Positions 26,877 to 35,361 are shown, counted from the first letter of the stretch. The stretch: DNA of 64,000 bases from Planktothrix tepida PCC 9214 (GCF_900009145.1 NZ_LN889813.1:461612-525611), one strand, 5' to 3'. The notes: a model not told the origin generated them from the sequence alone. Made by a program: numbers and translations.

Positions 26877-28244
26877 TTAGTTTTGTTGATGACAGCAAAC
26901 TTTAATATATTGTTGGATAACAGGAGATACGCTAAATAAAATCTGATCTGATTGAATAATTTTGATTAAATACCGTTTGTTCAAAGAGTCTAACCCATTA
27001 ATCAAATCTATTGACGATAACGATAAACGTTCTCTTAACTGTTCTCTGGATACCGGGTGATTATCCTGACTGATTTCTATGAGAATTTCTTGCTCAATTA
27101 AAGATAATCGCTCAAAGATTGGGTTTAAACGGGATTTAATACTTTCTGTTATGATTAAACTATTTTCTGTTAAAAAGTCAGAGAGTTTACCGCCAAATAT
27201 TCCTTTAATTAAACTTGCAATATCTTTTAAATAAGCGGGATTTCCTTCATACAATTCAATCAGATTTGACCAATTCTCCTGATCTGGTAAACCATAGTTT
27301 CTGAGAATTTCAATATCCTGTAACCCGTCCAACTCCAAACACTGAACGGGATATAATTCCTGATCTAAAGATATCATTTCTTGGCATTTTTCCTGACTGA
27401 TTAAAATTAAACTGCTTTTGTGTTCAGTTTCAGTGATCATTGTAAAAAAGTTTTGGTAATCTCGATATTCACTTTGATAGTGTCCAGCAAATTGCCCTTT
27501 AATCAATAATTCCTGTACGTCATCGAGGATGATTAAACATTTTTTATCACGAAAAAAATTTAAAATTTGAGTTAATTTATTGTCAGCTAACACAGAATCA
27601 GGATTAATACTTGTTAAAAGTTCAGTCAGAATATGATCTAAAGATGGGGAGAGTTTGATATTTTTCCAGATAATAATATCAAAGGATTGTAAGTTCAGGT
27701 CAACAAATTGTTTAACTAGGGTGGTTTTACCAATACCACTTAAGCCTAAAACTGAGATTAGACGAGTATTTTGATCAATTAACCACTGGGATAGGGTGTT
27801 CAGTTCGGTAGTGCGATCGTAAAAATAGGTTATTTTAGGAGCTATTGTTAAATCGTGATTAAATTGATTAGAAGAATTTTGCTCAGAATTTTTAGTTGAA
27901 TCTTGAGGATTATTAGAACAAAGACTAATATGGCTGTTAATTAATCCTAAAACTTGCTGAGATGAATTAGATAAATTAAATGAATTACTGCATCTTTCTA
28001 TTGTCCAACAGAAATTAGACTTATTCACCTTTTCTCCTAACTGTTTAGACAAAATATTATATAGTTCACGGCTAACATTGCCGATATGATTTTCACTATT
28101 ATACTTTAACTCACTTGCTATTTCGCTATAGCTTTGATCTTGCCAAAGTCCTCGAACTACATTTTTTTGTAAGTTATTGAGGTGCTTTCCTGTTTGCTGA
28201 AAAGCCAACTCATCAACCATTTTTAACACTTCTGTAACATTCAT
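26877..28244 (-). CDS. vMAP-type HTH plus NB-ARC (STAND) ATPase
   Basis: 455-residue protein. The first 85 residues match the HTH domain known from vWA-MoxR-associated and cyanobacterial NB-ARC proteins (VDELAFQQTGKHLNNLQKNV, GLWQDQSYSEIASELKY, GEKVNKSNF). A NB-ARC ATPase follows, with Walker A LGLSGIGKTTLVKQF near 166-180 and Walker B KKCLIILDDVQELL near 235-248. The C-terminal winged helix (SLIEQEILIEISQDNHPVS) ends the protein. The usual WD40 or TPR sensor repeats are absent, so it is short for the class. STAND proteins of this kind act as switches in signalling and sometimes defence. It is divergent from the small-gene array at 28475. Confidence 0.85.
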   Translation of the reverse strand: MNVTEVLKMVDELAFQQTGKHLNNLQKNVVRGLWQDQSYSEIASELKYNSENHIGNVSRELYNILSKQLGEKVNKSNFCWTIERCSNSFNLSNSSQQVLGLINSHISLCSNNPQDSTKNSEQNSSNQFNHDLTIAPKITYFYDRTTELNTLSQWLIDQNTRLISVLGLSGIGKTTLVKQFVDLNLQSFDIIIWKNIKLSPSLDHILTELLTSINPDSVLADNKLTQILNFFRDKKCLIILDDVQELLIKGQFAGHYQSEYRDYQNFFTMITETEHKSSLILISQEKCQEMISLDQELYPVQCLELDGLQDIEILRNYGLPDQENWSNLIELYEGNPAYLKDIASLIKGIFGGKLSDFLTENSLIITESIKSRLNPIFERLSLIEQEILIEISQDNHPVSREQLRERLSLSSIDLINGLDSLNKRYLIKIIQSDQILFSVSPVIQQYIKVCCHQQN

Positions 28245-28474
28245 AGAAGCTAGGTATAGGGAAGCTTTCAGGTATTATAACTTAGTTTTGGATTAAATGA
28301 TCAAGGGTTTTCAAGGGTTTTTAAGGATTTCTTGTAATATTTTTTTACACAAGGTAGAAGAAAATCGAGTTTTTTCAGTTGTAAGTATCAGGCACAACAA
28401 TTTAATATATAGAAATCCTAATAGAGAAAGAATCAAAGAGAACTAAGAATAAAACTTATTGAGAGGTTAATAGG

Positions 28475-28906
28475 ATGACACCGAGAGAAGAACTTACTAA
28501 TCGGATACATCGTGATGTAAACGAATATCAAGAATCAGCCCGTGAACGCTTCAAAGAACTTTGGGAGCAAGAACTGATATCAGAAGCACATTTACATCAG
28601 CTTTATATAGATGCAAAAATGATAGGTCAAGCTGTTAGAGATGCTCTAAGTTCTCATCAAAACTATCCAGAAGAGGTAACAGAAATCTATGTGTATAGCT
28701 TATTTGATAAGTATAAAGAATCTTTTGAGACTAAATTCGATAAAATTAAGAAGTTAAAAGCAAAAAAAGAACGAAGAAAGTCGGTGTTAATTAATACAAT
28801 AAATGATTTAAAATCAATGTTTAAAATGCCACTTAAGTCCGCGCCAGAGAATCAAGGCTTAAAAATAGAGGAAGAGGAAAATCAAAGTGGTAAAATTCTG
28901 CATTAG
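28475..28906 (+). CDS. Unknown helical protein, first gene of accessory array
   Basis: 143 residues, charged and helical. It contains RFKELWEQELISEAHLHQLY and a Lys-rich coiled-coil region (KFDKIKKLKAKKERRKSVLI) followed by an acidic tail. No catalytic or membrane motif is seen and I do not recognise the family. GAGAGGTTAATAGG precedes ATG 28475. It overlaps the next gene by 20 bases, so both are probably one transcript, reading away from the NB-ARC gene across a 230-base shared promoter region. AT-rich codon use resembles the rest of this locus. Confidence 0.6.
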   Translation: MTPREELTNRIHRDVNEYQESARERFKELWEQELISEAHLHQLYIDAKMIGQAVRDALSSHQNYPEEVTEIYVYSLFDKYKESFETKFDKIKKLKAKKERRKSVLINTINDLKSMFKMPLKSAPENQGLKIEEEENQSGKILH

Positions 28907-29204
28907 TTTTCTAGCTATCATTGTTATGATTTGGCCAGCACAATTTTTTTTAAAGGGGTTGGCTCACTTTATTCGCAATAATTTTGATAGTGTACCTTGG
29001 ATCTCTATGATTGTCAAATTTGACATAAGTAGAATCAAGATAAAATCTGGTTATGCTAATTCTGAAGAAATTAGGATGGCAGTGATTGCTCCAGTCATTG
29101 TTGCAGGCTGTCTAAGCATGATACTTCTACCTAAATTTATAGGTCATATTTTGATTACAGTCGCTGTAATTTCTGTCTTGGCATCTACCATAGAAAAGCA
29201 ATAG
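28887..29204 (+). CDS. Small membrane protein of accessory array
   Basis: 105 residues starting at GTG 28887, inside the end of the preceding gene. There is a hydrophobic N-terminal helix (FCISFLAIIVMIWPAQFFL), a short polar region, then two closely spaced hydrophobic helices (MAVIAPVIVAGCLSMILL and GHILITVAVISVLAS). Probably three membrane spans. No motif allows a function. The 20-base overlap argues for translational coupling with the helical protein upstream. Confidence 0.6.
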   Translation: MVKFCISFLAIIVMIWPAQFFLKGLAHFIRNNFDSVPWISMIVKFDISRIKIKSGYANSEEIRMAVIAPVIVAGCLSMILLPKFIGHILITVAVISVLASTIEKQ

Positions 29205-29230
29205 TTTTTTTTATCACGGAGAGGTTTTTT

Positions 29231-29638
29231 ATGAATATTCCAAACAATTCTAGTATTACTGTAGCTGGCAAAAGAGTTCCTGTTGTATTTCAAGATGGCA
29301 ACGGAAGGGCAATTGTACCAGGAAATGTAGAGCGAGATATTGTTCTTAGTCTTATTGGTAGTGTTTTGGCAAGTCCAGTAACTGGGTTAATTGTTGTTAT
29401 TGGGAGTGGATTTCGTGAAATTCAATCAGCTTTTGCAGGAATTAGTGATGAAATTCAAAGTGAAGTATCCAGAATTAACAATCAAGGTAAATTAGATAGA
29501 ATGAATGATGTTTTTCATCGTTTTGGTTCTGAAATAGATAAGTTACAGTATACCAGCTATCCTGATGAAGTAAAAGAGATGTATAAAGAAGCTTTACTTA
29601 GAAATATGAAAGTGGCGTTAGATAAAGATTCGTTCTAA
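29231..29638 (+). CDS. Unknown protein with shared C-terminal module (paralogue 1)
   Basis: 135 residues. GGAGAGG precedes ATG 29231. The N-terminal half is unique and holds one hydrophobic segment (VLSLIGSVLASPVTGLIVVI, about 39-58), possibly a membrane anchor. The C-terminal 50 residues (LDRMNDVFHRFGSEIDKLQY, then SYPDEVKEMYKEALL) are repeated in the next two genes. The module looks like a short helical pair with an invariant YxSYPDEVK corner. The family is unknown to me. It is probably the parent of the two shorter copies because it carries an extra domain. Confidence 0.55.
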   Translation: MNIPNNSSITVAGKRVPVVFQDGNGRAIVPGNVERDIVLSLIGSVLASPVTGLIVVIGSGFREIQSAFAGISDEIQSEVSRINNQGKLDRMNDVFHRFGSEIDKLQYTSYPDEVKEMYKEALLRNMKVALDKDSF

Positions 29639-29700
29639 ATTTTCATGTTATTTTTTTTAGTTCGGCTAAATTATCTTGTTAACATCGTGCAAGTAAAACT

Positions 29701-29880
29701 ATGGAACCTATGGATGATAAAAGTAAGAGTGAAAGTAAATTAGATAGAATAAACGCTGTTGTTCGCCTTTTTAGTTCGGAAATAAGTAACTTAGAGTATG
29801 CCAGCTATCCTGATGAGGTAAAAAATATATATAGAGAAATTTTAATTACGAAAATGAGAGTAGAATTAGAGGAGTTATAG
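29701..29880 (+). CDS. Short paralogue 2 of the PDEVK module (59 aa)
   Basis: 59-residue protein consisting almost only of the shared C-terminal module: LDRINAVVRLFSSEISNLEY, ASYPDEVKNIYREIL, then ITKMRVELEEL. It begins at ATG 29701 (MEPMDDKSKS). No ribosome site as strong as its neighbours is visible. From about 29770 on it is nearly identical in DNA to the following gene, pointing to a recent duplication. Confidence 0.5.
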   Translation: MEPMDDKSKSESKLDRINAVVRLFSSEISNLEYASYPDEVKNIYREILITKMRVELEEL

Positions 29881-29947
29881 TTGTAATTTTTCAGGATATC
29901 TTTGTCAATTCAGATTGCTTATTTTTTAAATTCTTGGAGGTAAAATC

Positions 29948-30214
29948 ATGGAATATTGGGATGAGAAAATTAATAGTGAAATATTCAGAATTGAAAGAGA
30001 ACTTAACATTGAAATCTTAAAAATTAACGAGGAAATTAATAATGAAATATTCAGAATTAAAACTCAAGGTGAAGTAGATAGAATGAGCTATGTTTTTCGT
30101 ATTTTTAGTTCGGAAATAAGTAACTTAGAGTATGCCAGCTATCCTGATGAGGTAAAAAATAGATATAAAGAAATTTTAATTACGAAAATGAGAGTAGAAT
30201 TAGAAAAGTCATAG
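29948..30214 (+). CDS. Paralogue 3 of the PDEVK module (88 aa)
   Basis: 88 residues. TTGGAGG lies 8 bases before ATG 29948. The N-terminal 40 residues are a Glu/Ile/Asn-rich helix in which EIFRIE / EINNEIFRIK is repeated, likely a coiled coil. The C-terminal module (VDRMSYVFRIFSSEISNLEY, ASYPDEVKNRYKEIL) is shared with the two preceding genes. No known domain. Confidence 0.55.
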   Translation: MEYWDEKINSEIFRIERELNIEILKINEEINNEIFRIKTQGEVDRMSYVFRIFSSEISNLEYASYPDEVKNRYKEILITKMRVELEKS

Positions 30215-30282
30215 TTGTAATTTTTCAGGATATCTTTGTCAATTCAGATTGCTTATTTTTTTAAATGCTTGGAGGTAAAATC

Positions 30283-30492
30283 ATGGAACCTAGAGATTAT
30301 GAAAATTCATTGGCTAGAAGCGATAATAGCTCAATTCAAAAGTATAATAAAAACCCTATTACATCAGCAATTGGCAGTGTGGTTAAGCTAGAAGAATCTG
30401 TTAAAACTTATCTGGATGCTGAAAGTAGTAAAAGCCTTATTATTAATGCTGAACATGAAGCTTGGTCTGAATATGAACGTTTAAATGGTTAA
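30283..30492 (+). CDS. Small hypothetical protein of accessory array
   Basis: 69 residues from ATG 30283, which has TTGGAGG at the same spacing as the preceding gene because the upstream 72 bases were duplicated. An in-frame ATG at 30265 lies before that ribosome site and is unlikely. The product (MEPRDYENSLARSDNSSIQK...) is polar with a short Ala/Glu-rich helix. No similarity to its neighbours beyond the first residues MEP. Function unknown. Confidence 0.5.
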   Translation: MEPRDYENSLARSDNSSIQKYNKNPITSAIGSVVKLEESVKTYLDAESSKSLIINAEHEAWSEYERLNG

Positions 30493-30518
30493 ACTGTTGT
30501 GACTTAGCAAATATATTC

Positions 30519-31052
30519 ATGCTTAATAATTTTAAGCAATTTTTTAGTAAAGTATGCAAATTAATTTTGACATACTTTATATTTATGCAATTAAAAAAAG
30601 TAAATAAAAAGCATAATTCTTTATCAGAGTTGGGTTTATCATACCCTGATTTTTTAAAATTAATGATAGGAGTTACAATATTCTGCCTAACGTATTTAAT
30701 GATCTATTCATTATCACGGCAATCAAATACAACAAACATAAACCATCAGAATTTATTAAAATTCCCACTGAATTATTGTGGTGATCAAACGTCTGGGGGA
30801 ACTAATATGTGGTATCCAGTGTATGTTGATTATAGTGACAAAAATCTAAAAACAATAAAAGAATCATTTTGTTGTGATAGTTATTTAGATGAATCTGATA
30901 ATTTAATCCAAGTAGCATCTTTTTATAACCCTAAAAACGCTAATAATTTAGTTAAAGTTTTAAAATCAAATGGTATTACAAGTGCAAGAGTTGGAACAGG
31001 AGAACAAAAGACTACCTCACGTTCTCCTATTCGCAAACCGGGTTGTAATTAG
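30519..31052 (+). CDS. Membrane-anchored SPOR-like protein
   Basis: 177 residues with a basic cytoplasmic N-terminus, one strong membrane helix (LKLMIGVTIFCLTYLMIYSL, about 46-65) and an extracytoplasmic C-terminal domain. That domain has NYCGDQTSGGTNMWYPVYVD, then SFCCDSYLDE, then IQVASFYNPKNANNLVKVLK. This pattern is SPOR-like and recalls a domain attached to cyanobacterial kinases and ATPases (WYPVFVD...IQVASF). It may bind peptidoglycan or a protein partner outside the membrane. It closes the small-gene array and is followed by a HIP1 hairpin. Confidence 0.6.
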   Translation: MLNNFKQFFSKVCKLILTYFIFMQLKKVNKKHNSLSELGLSYPDFLKLMIGVTIFCLTYLMIYSLSRQSNTTNINHQNLLKFPLNYCGDQTSGGTNMWYPVYVDYSDKNLKTIKESFCCDSYLDESDNLIQVASFYNPKNANNLVKVLKSNGITSARVGTGEQKTTSRSPIRKPGCN

Positions 31053-31085
31053 CGATCGCCATCTTTCAAAAACAGCGATCACTAA
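31049..31085 (+). terminator. HIP1 stem-loop at the end of the array
   Basis: TTAGCGATCGC and GCGATCACTAA pair over 11 bases with one mismatch, starting at the stop codon of the SPOR-like gene. Same design as those at 2820 and 21154. Confidence 0.4.
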
Positions 31086-31169
31086 TTTATAGCGAGTCTA
31101 AATCCGTTATAAAAATGTATTAAAAGCCAATTCATTGTAGGGTCGATGTATGCCTTATTTGCGTCAATT

Positions 31170-31293
31170 TTAGCTTTAAGCCTTGAAATCAATTTCAGGC
31201 TAAAAGCTAAAACCCGTTAAAACGGGTTAATGCAATAGTTGACTTTTGAGTTATCTTTAGATAACTTTAGCTTTTAGCCCGAAATTTATTTCT
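31170..31293. repeat. Cluster of three palindromes
   Basis: Three hairpins in a row: an imperfect pairing of TTTAGCTTTAAGCC with GGCTAAAAGCTAAA (31170-31213), the perfect palindrome AACCCGTTAAAACGGGTT (31211-31228), and GCCCGAAAT / ATTTCTGGGC (about 31276-31296). They lie between convergent genes and may end transcription from both sides. The GGCTAAAAGC/GCTTTTAGCC arms recur within the cluster. Confidence 0.7.
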
Positions 31294-31306
31294 GGGCGAG
31301 GGAAAC

Positions 31307-32863
31307 TTAATGGGCTGCGGGAGCTTTTGCACCTTTACCTCCCTTACCTAAAAACATTAATAATGGTAACGAACATAAAAACGCAACCCCTACCACCCTA
31401 AAAACATCAGCAAAAGAGAGAACAGCCGCTTGAGTATCTACTATTTGACTTAAGGACGCTAAGGCTTGTTGCTGGGCTGTAACGACATCCATTCCTTTAC
31501 TTTGAAATGTTGCGGTTAGGGTTTGTAACCGTTCATTGGTGGCGAAATCATAGGGTGTTAGATGAGTTAAAAGTACCGCCCGATGGAAGGCTTCTCGCTG
31601 ACTTAACAAACTGGTGAGGGCTGCAATTCCCACACTCCCCCCTAATTGTCGGGTTAAGTTATAAAACCCCGACCCGGCCGATACCGCTTGTTTGGGTAAT
31701 GCTCCCAAGGTGGCTAAACTCAAAGGCAAAAACATCAACACCGTCACCCCACCCCGCATTACTAACGGCCAAAATAGTTGATCTGTACCCGTTTGGGGGC
31801 TAATATTAGACAGGTCAAACATGACTAATGCTGAACCAATAGCCCCGATCGCAATTAAGATTCGAGCATCAACTTTCGTTGAAATTTTTCCTAATAAAAT
31901 CATCACCACCGCCGAAGATAACGCCCCTGGTGCTAATAAAAATCCCGTTTGGGTTGCGGAAAAATCAAGAATACTTTGGGCAAAAATCGGGACGACAAAT
32001 AACGTCCCATAGAGTCCCATTCCTAATATTCCTGAGTAAATACTACCCGCACTTAAAGACCGATATCGCAAAACCCGCAGGTCAACGGCTGGAGTTCGGG
32101 TTGTGAGTTCCCGCCAAATAAATAACGCCATTCCCACCGTTGCTGCAATGGCTAAAGTCCGAATAAAATTGGATGAAAACCAATCTTCCTGTTCTCCTTC
32201 TTCTAATAACGCTTGTAAACTGCCAACGGCGACGGTTAAGAGAATAATCCCCCACCAGTCCACTTTGGTGTTATTGGATTTGTTCTCATCCTTGGGTAAA
32301 AATAGCCAAGCCATTAAGGTTGCTAGAATACCAAAGGGCAGATTAATAAAGAAAATCCACCGCCACCCCAAGGTATCTGTTAAGTATCCTCCTAAAGTAG
32401 GGCCAATGGCGGGGCCTGCAATGACTCCAACGCCGAACACCGCTTGGGCAACGCCTTGTTCATGGGGGGGAAAGGTTTGGAATAAAATGGCTTGACCTTT
32501 CGCGAGTAACCCCCCGCCACACAACCCTTGTAGAATCCGAGAAATAACTAACATCGGTAAGTTAACAGATAAACCGCAGAGAATAGATGCCAGGGTAAAA
32601 CCAACTAAGGAGAAAATAAAGTAAGCTTTTCGACCGAAAAAATCTCCGAGCCAAGCGGTTAAGGGGATTAAAATCACGTTAGCGATCGCATAACCCGTTA
32701 CCACCCAAGCAATTTCTGTCACCGTTGCCCCTAAACTGGCTTGCATATGAGTAAGGGCAACGTTAACAATACTGGTATCAATAACTTCTAAAATAGCTCC
32801 TAAAGCCGCAGTTAATGCGATCGCCCACTTCAAATAACCCGTAATATACTGGGGTTGATTCAT
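31307..32863 (-). CDS. DHA2-family multidrug efflux MFS transporter (EmrB-like)
   Basis: 518-residue inner-membrane transporter with about 14 hydrophobic helices. Family marks are LEVIDTSIVNVALTHMQASL in helix 1, motif A LGDFFGRKAYFIFSL, and the antiporter motif C region AVFGVGVIAGPAIGPTLGGY. Proteins of this type use the proton gradient to expel drugs or lipophilic compounds and work with an HlyD/EmrA adaptor. Exactly such an adaptor and a TetR regulator lie upstream on the same strand, so the three form an efflux operon. The substrate is unknown. Confidence 0.93.
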   Translation of the reverse strand: MNQPQYITGYLKWAIALTAALGAILEVIDTSIVNVALTHMQASLGATVTEIAWVVTGYAIANVILIPLTAWLGDFFGRKAYFIFSLVGFTLASILCGLSVNLPMLVISRILQGLCGGGLLAKGQAILFQTFPPHEQGVAQAVFGVGVIAGPAIGPTLGGYLTDTLGWRWIFFINLPFGILATLMAWLFLPKDENKSNNTKVDWWGIILLTVAVGSLQALLEEGEQEDWFSSNFIRTLAIAATVGMALFIWRELTTRTPAVDLRVLRYRSLSAGSIYSGILGMGLYGTLFVVPIFAQSILDFSATQTGFLLAPGALSSAVVMILLGKISTKVDARILIAIGAIGSALVMFDLSNISPQTGTDQLFWPLVMRGGVTVLMFLPLSLATLGALPKQAVSAGSGFYNLTRQLGGSVGIAALTSLLSQREAFHRAVLLTHLTPYDFATNERLQTLTATFQSKGMDVVTAQQQALASLSQIVDTQAAVLSFADVFRVVGVAFLCSLPLLMFLGKGGKGAKAPAAH

Positions 32864-33025
32864 ATATTAATTACCAACAAAAACAACAACAATTTAATGA
32901 TTTATCCATTGATATAGTTAAAAGATACCGATAGCGAGCGAGGACGCTCGCACTAAAAGATCTTGGGTGCTAAAAGTTGGCTATTGACTGTTAGCAAGGG
33001 AGGGTAGCTGTAGCATTATTCTTCC

Positions 33026-33090
33026 TCTGCTCCCCCTGCCTCCCCTGCCTCCCCTGCTTCCCCTGCCTCCCCTGCTCCCCCTGCTCCTCT
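33026..33090. repeat. CTCCCCTGC low-complexity tandem repeat
   Basis: Pyrimidine-rich 9-base units (CTCCCCTGC and variants) repeated about six times, ending at the stop codon of the HlyD-like gene. Confidence 0.75.
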
Positions 33091-34718
33091 TACCTCCCGC
33101 CTGCGGTTTCCACACTCACCGTCACGCTCAAACCCGCCCTAAGTTTGTGTTCCGGGTCAGCATTGGGAACAAAAGCTAACCGCACGGGAACCCATTGCAC
33201 AACTTTGTTAAAATTGCCTGTGGCATTATCGGGAGGTAACAAAGCAAACTGAGCCCCCGTTGCGGGACTAATTCCTGTCACCGTTGCCCTAAACACTTCC
33301 CCAGGATAGGCATCCACTCGCACATCCGCAGGTTCACCGACTCGTAAATCCTTTAACTCCGTTTCCTTAAAATTCGCTTCAATATAAATGTCATCGGTCT
33401 TCAGGGGAACCAGAGCTAACAACGGTTGTCCGGGTTGAATTTTTTTGCCAACTTCGGCGGTGAGTTGACCGACATAGCCACTGACTGGGGCGGTAATGGT
33501 GGTATAGGTCAGTTGTTGACGAGCTAAGGCGAGGGAGGCTTCCGCCTGTTTCATTTGGGCTAACGCCAGTTGGGTTTGATCCTGCTGTACCACCACTTCC
33601 TGACCGGAGGCTTGGGTTTCTGCAACTTGAGCTTGAGACGCATTGGCTTGAGCTAAGGATTTTTCCACCTGAGCTTGGGCTTGACTGACTTGAGCATTCG
33701 CTTGTTGGAGTCGCGCTTGGGCGGTTTTAACGGCTGCTTGGGCTTGAGCCAGTTGAGCTTGACTATTAGCCACTTGAGCTTGAGCTTGTTGCAGTTTGGA
33801 CTGGGCATTATTCACCGTTGCTTGAGCTTGTCCAACGCCTTGTTGAGCTACGGTTAAACTCGCTTCAGCTTCTGTAAACGCAGCTTGGGCTGTCTCCAGT
33901 CGTTGAGCCGGAATTACATTTTGGCTGTATAGGGTTTGATACCGTTGAACGTCTTGTTGAGTTCGGGTAACTTCAGCTTCGGCTTGGGTAACTTTCGCAC
34001 GAGCAGCATTCACCCCTAATTCGGCTTCCTGAATTTGAGATCGTTGGGTGGCAATATTAGCTTGGTCTTGTTGCAATTGAGCTTGGGCGGCGTTAACACC
34101 GAGTTGAGCTTGTTGGACTAAAGCTTGGGCTGCCACTGCTTCCGATTGAGCTTGCTGAACGTTAGTTTGTTGGGCGGCAACATCGGCTTGTTGAGCTTTG
34201 AAATTGGATTGCGCTTGTTCAACTTGACTAATATTGGTATTCGCCGTTAAAGAAACTTGATCTTTAGCACTTTGTAATTTAGCTTGAGCCGCGTTTAGGT
34301 TGGCTTGTTCCTGTTGAATTTTTAATAATAAATCTTGATCTTCTAAAATCACTAACGGTTGACCCGCTTTTACATAATCGCCATCTTTAACCAATACTTG
34401 CTGAACAGTCGCTGCAATTTTGGGGGCGAGGGGAGAAATATGCCCTTCAATTTGGGCGTTATCCGTTGTGGCGTGGGTGCTTTGATATTGCCACCAACGA
34501 CTCCCGAAAACGCCTCCTGTGATTAAGGCGATCGCACCGACTAACAAAAAAGCCCAGCGACGATTGTTTTTCTTCGGAGGTTGGGTTTCCTCAATAACAG
34601 GAAAGTTTTCAACCAGGGGTTGATGTCCATTGCTTTGAATCTGTTCCGGCGATAAAGGCTTCTGATGTTCAACGGGTTCTGCTTTTAAGTGAGAATCAAT
34701 AACAGTGTTGGATTTCAT
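33090..34718 (-). CDS. HlyD/EmrA-family membrane fusion protein
   Basis: 542 residues. A cytoplasmic N-terminus, one membrane helix (RWAFLLVGAIALITGGVFGS, about 54-73), a lipoyl-like half (GHISPLAPKIAATVQQVLVK), a very long Ala/Gln-rich coiled-coil hairpin (about 125-375), the second lipoyl half (TYTTITAPVSGYVGQL) and a beta-barrel (DDIYIEANFKETELKDLRVG) follow. This is the EmrA plan, linking an MFS pump to the outer membrane. The coiled coil is longer than in E. coli EmrA. The gene overlaps the TetR gene by 23 bases and is followed by the MFS gene. Confidence 0.92.
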   Translation of the reverse strand: MKSNTVIDSHLKAEPVEHQKPLSPEQIQSNGHQPLVENFPVIEETQPPKKNNRRWAFLLVGAIALITGGVFGSRWWQYQSTHATTDNAQIEGHISPLAPKIAATVQQVLVKDGDYVKAGQPLVILEDQDLLLKIQQEQANLNAAQAKLQSAKDQVSLTANTNISQVEQAQSNFKAQQADVAAQQTNVQQAQSEAVAAQALVQQAQLGVNAAQAQLQQDQANIATQRSQIQEAELGVNAARAKVTQAEAEVTRTQQDVQRYQTLYSQNVIPAQRLETAQAAFTEAEASLTVAQQGVGQAQATVNNAQSKLQQAQAQVANSQAQLAQAQAAVKTAQARLQQANAQVSQAQAQVEKSLAQANASQAQVAETQASGQEVVVQQDQTQLALAQMKQAEASLALARQQLTYTTITAPVSGYVGQLTAEVGKKIQPGQPLLALVPLKTDDIYIEANFKETELKDLRVGEPADVRVDAYPGEVFRATVTGISPATGAQFALLPPDNATGNFNKVVQWVPVRLAFVPNADPEHKLRAGLSVTVSVETAGGR

Positions 34719-35355
34719 CTTGCTGTTCTCTACTAATCAAGGTGTTGTCGGTTGGTAAGAAACTGATACCCCGCACGAAGAGATCGACACAGGTTTCAAT
34801 ATATTCTTCGCGGCTGTAATGGATGAAATGAGGGATCGCATTGCGTCGCAGCATTCCCGCCAGTAACATTCCGGTAAATAAATCAACGGAGGGTTCTAAG
34901 GGTAAATCTGAGCGCACTGTACCCCGGTTTTGGGCATTGTTGAGGTAAGTTAGTAGCTTTTCTCTCAAGGGTTGGGTGGCTTCGGCAATAATCCGAGATG
35001 CCACTTGGGGATGGCGTTTAGCTTCTCCGATAAAGGTGCGAATCAAAGCTTCATGGTCTTCGAGCATTTTGTTATAAAGCAACCCATAATGCGTTAAATC
35101 CTCTTTTAAATCCTGTGTCCACTCCTCTTGATGGGTTAACGCTTCCATTTGCAAGGCGATTGTGTGTTGGACAACGGAGGCGAGTAACTGTTCTTTGCTA
35201 TGGAAATGACGAAATAAGGTTACTTCATTGACTCCCGCCACACGCGCAATTTCTTTGGTGGTGGCTCCCGCAATTCCAGCTTCAGCAAATACTTCTAAAG
35301 CCGCTTTCAATAAGCGAGTTCGAGTAGCTGCGGTTTTCTGCTCCTGAGAATTCAT
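34696..35355 (-). CDS. TetR-family transcriptional regulator
   Basis: 219-residue regulator. The N-terminal helix-turn-helix is clear: AGATTKEIARVAGVNEVTLF then RHFHSKEQLLASVV. The C-terminal ligand domain is helical with no recognised ligand pocket. It is first in an operon with HlyD- and MFS-type genes, so it most likely represses the efflux system and is released by a pump substrate. Near its start, at about 35366-35380, AAGTAAGCACTTAC (minus strand) is a near-palindrome that could be its operator. Confidence 0.92.
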   Translation of the reverse strand: MNSQEQKTAATRTRLLKAALEVFAEAGIAGATTKEIARVAGVNEVTLFRHFHSKEQLLASVVQHTIALQMEALTHQEEWTQDLKEDLTHYGLLYNKMLEDHEALIRTFIGEAKRHPQVASRIIAEATQPLREKLLTYLNNAQNRGTVRSDLPLEPSVDLFTGMLLAGMLRRNAIPHFIHYSREEYIETCVDLFVRGISFLPTDNTLISREQQDEIQHCY

Positions 35356-35361
35356 AGACTA

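Noticed and set aside
33675-33857. Plus-strand open frames antisense to the HlyD-like gene and to other long genes
   Set aside because: They arise from the biased codon use of Ala/Gln-rich and pentapeptide repeats on the coding strand.
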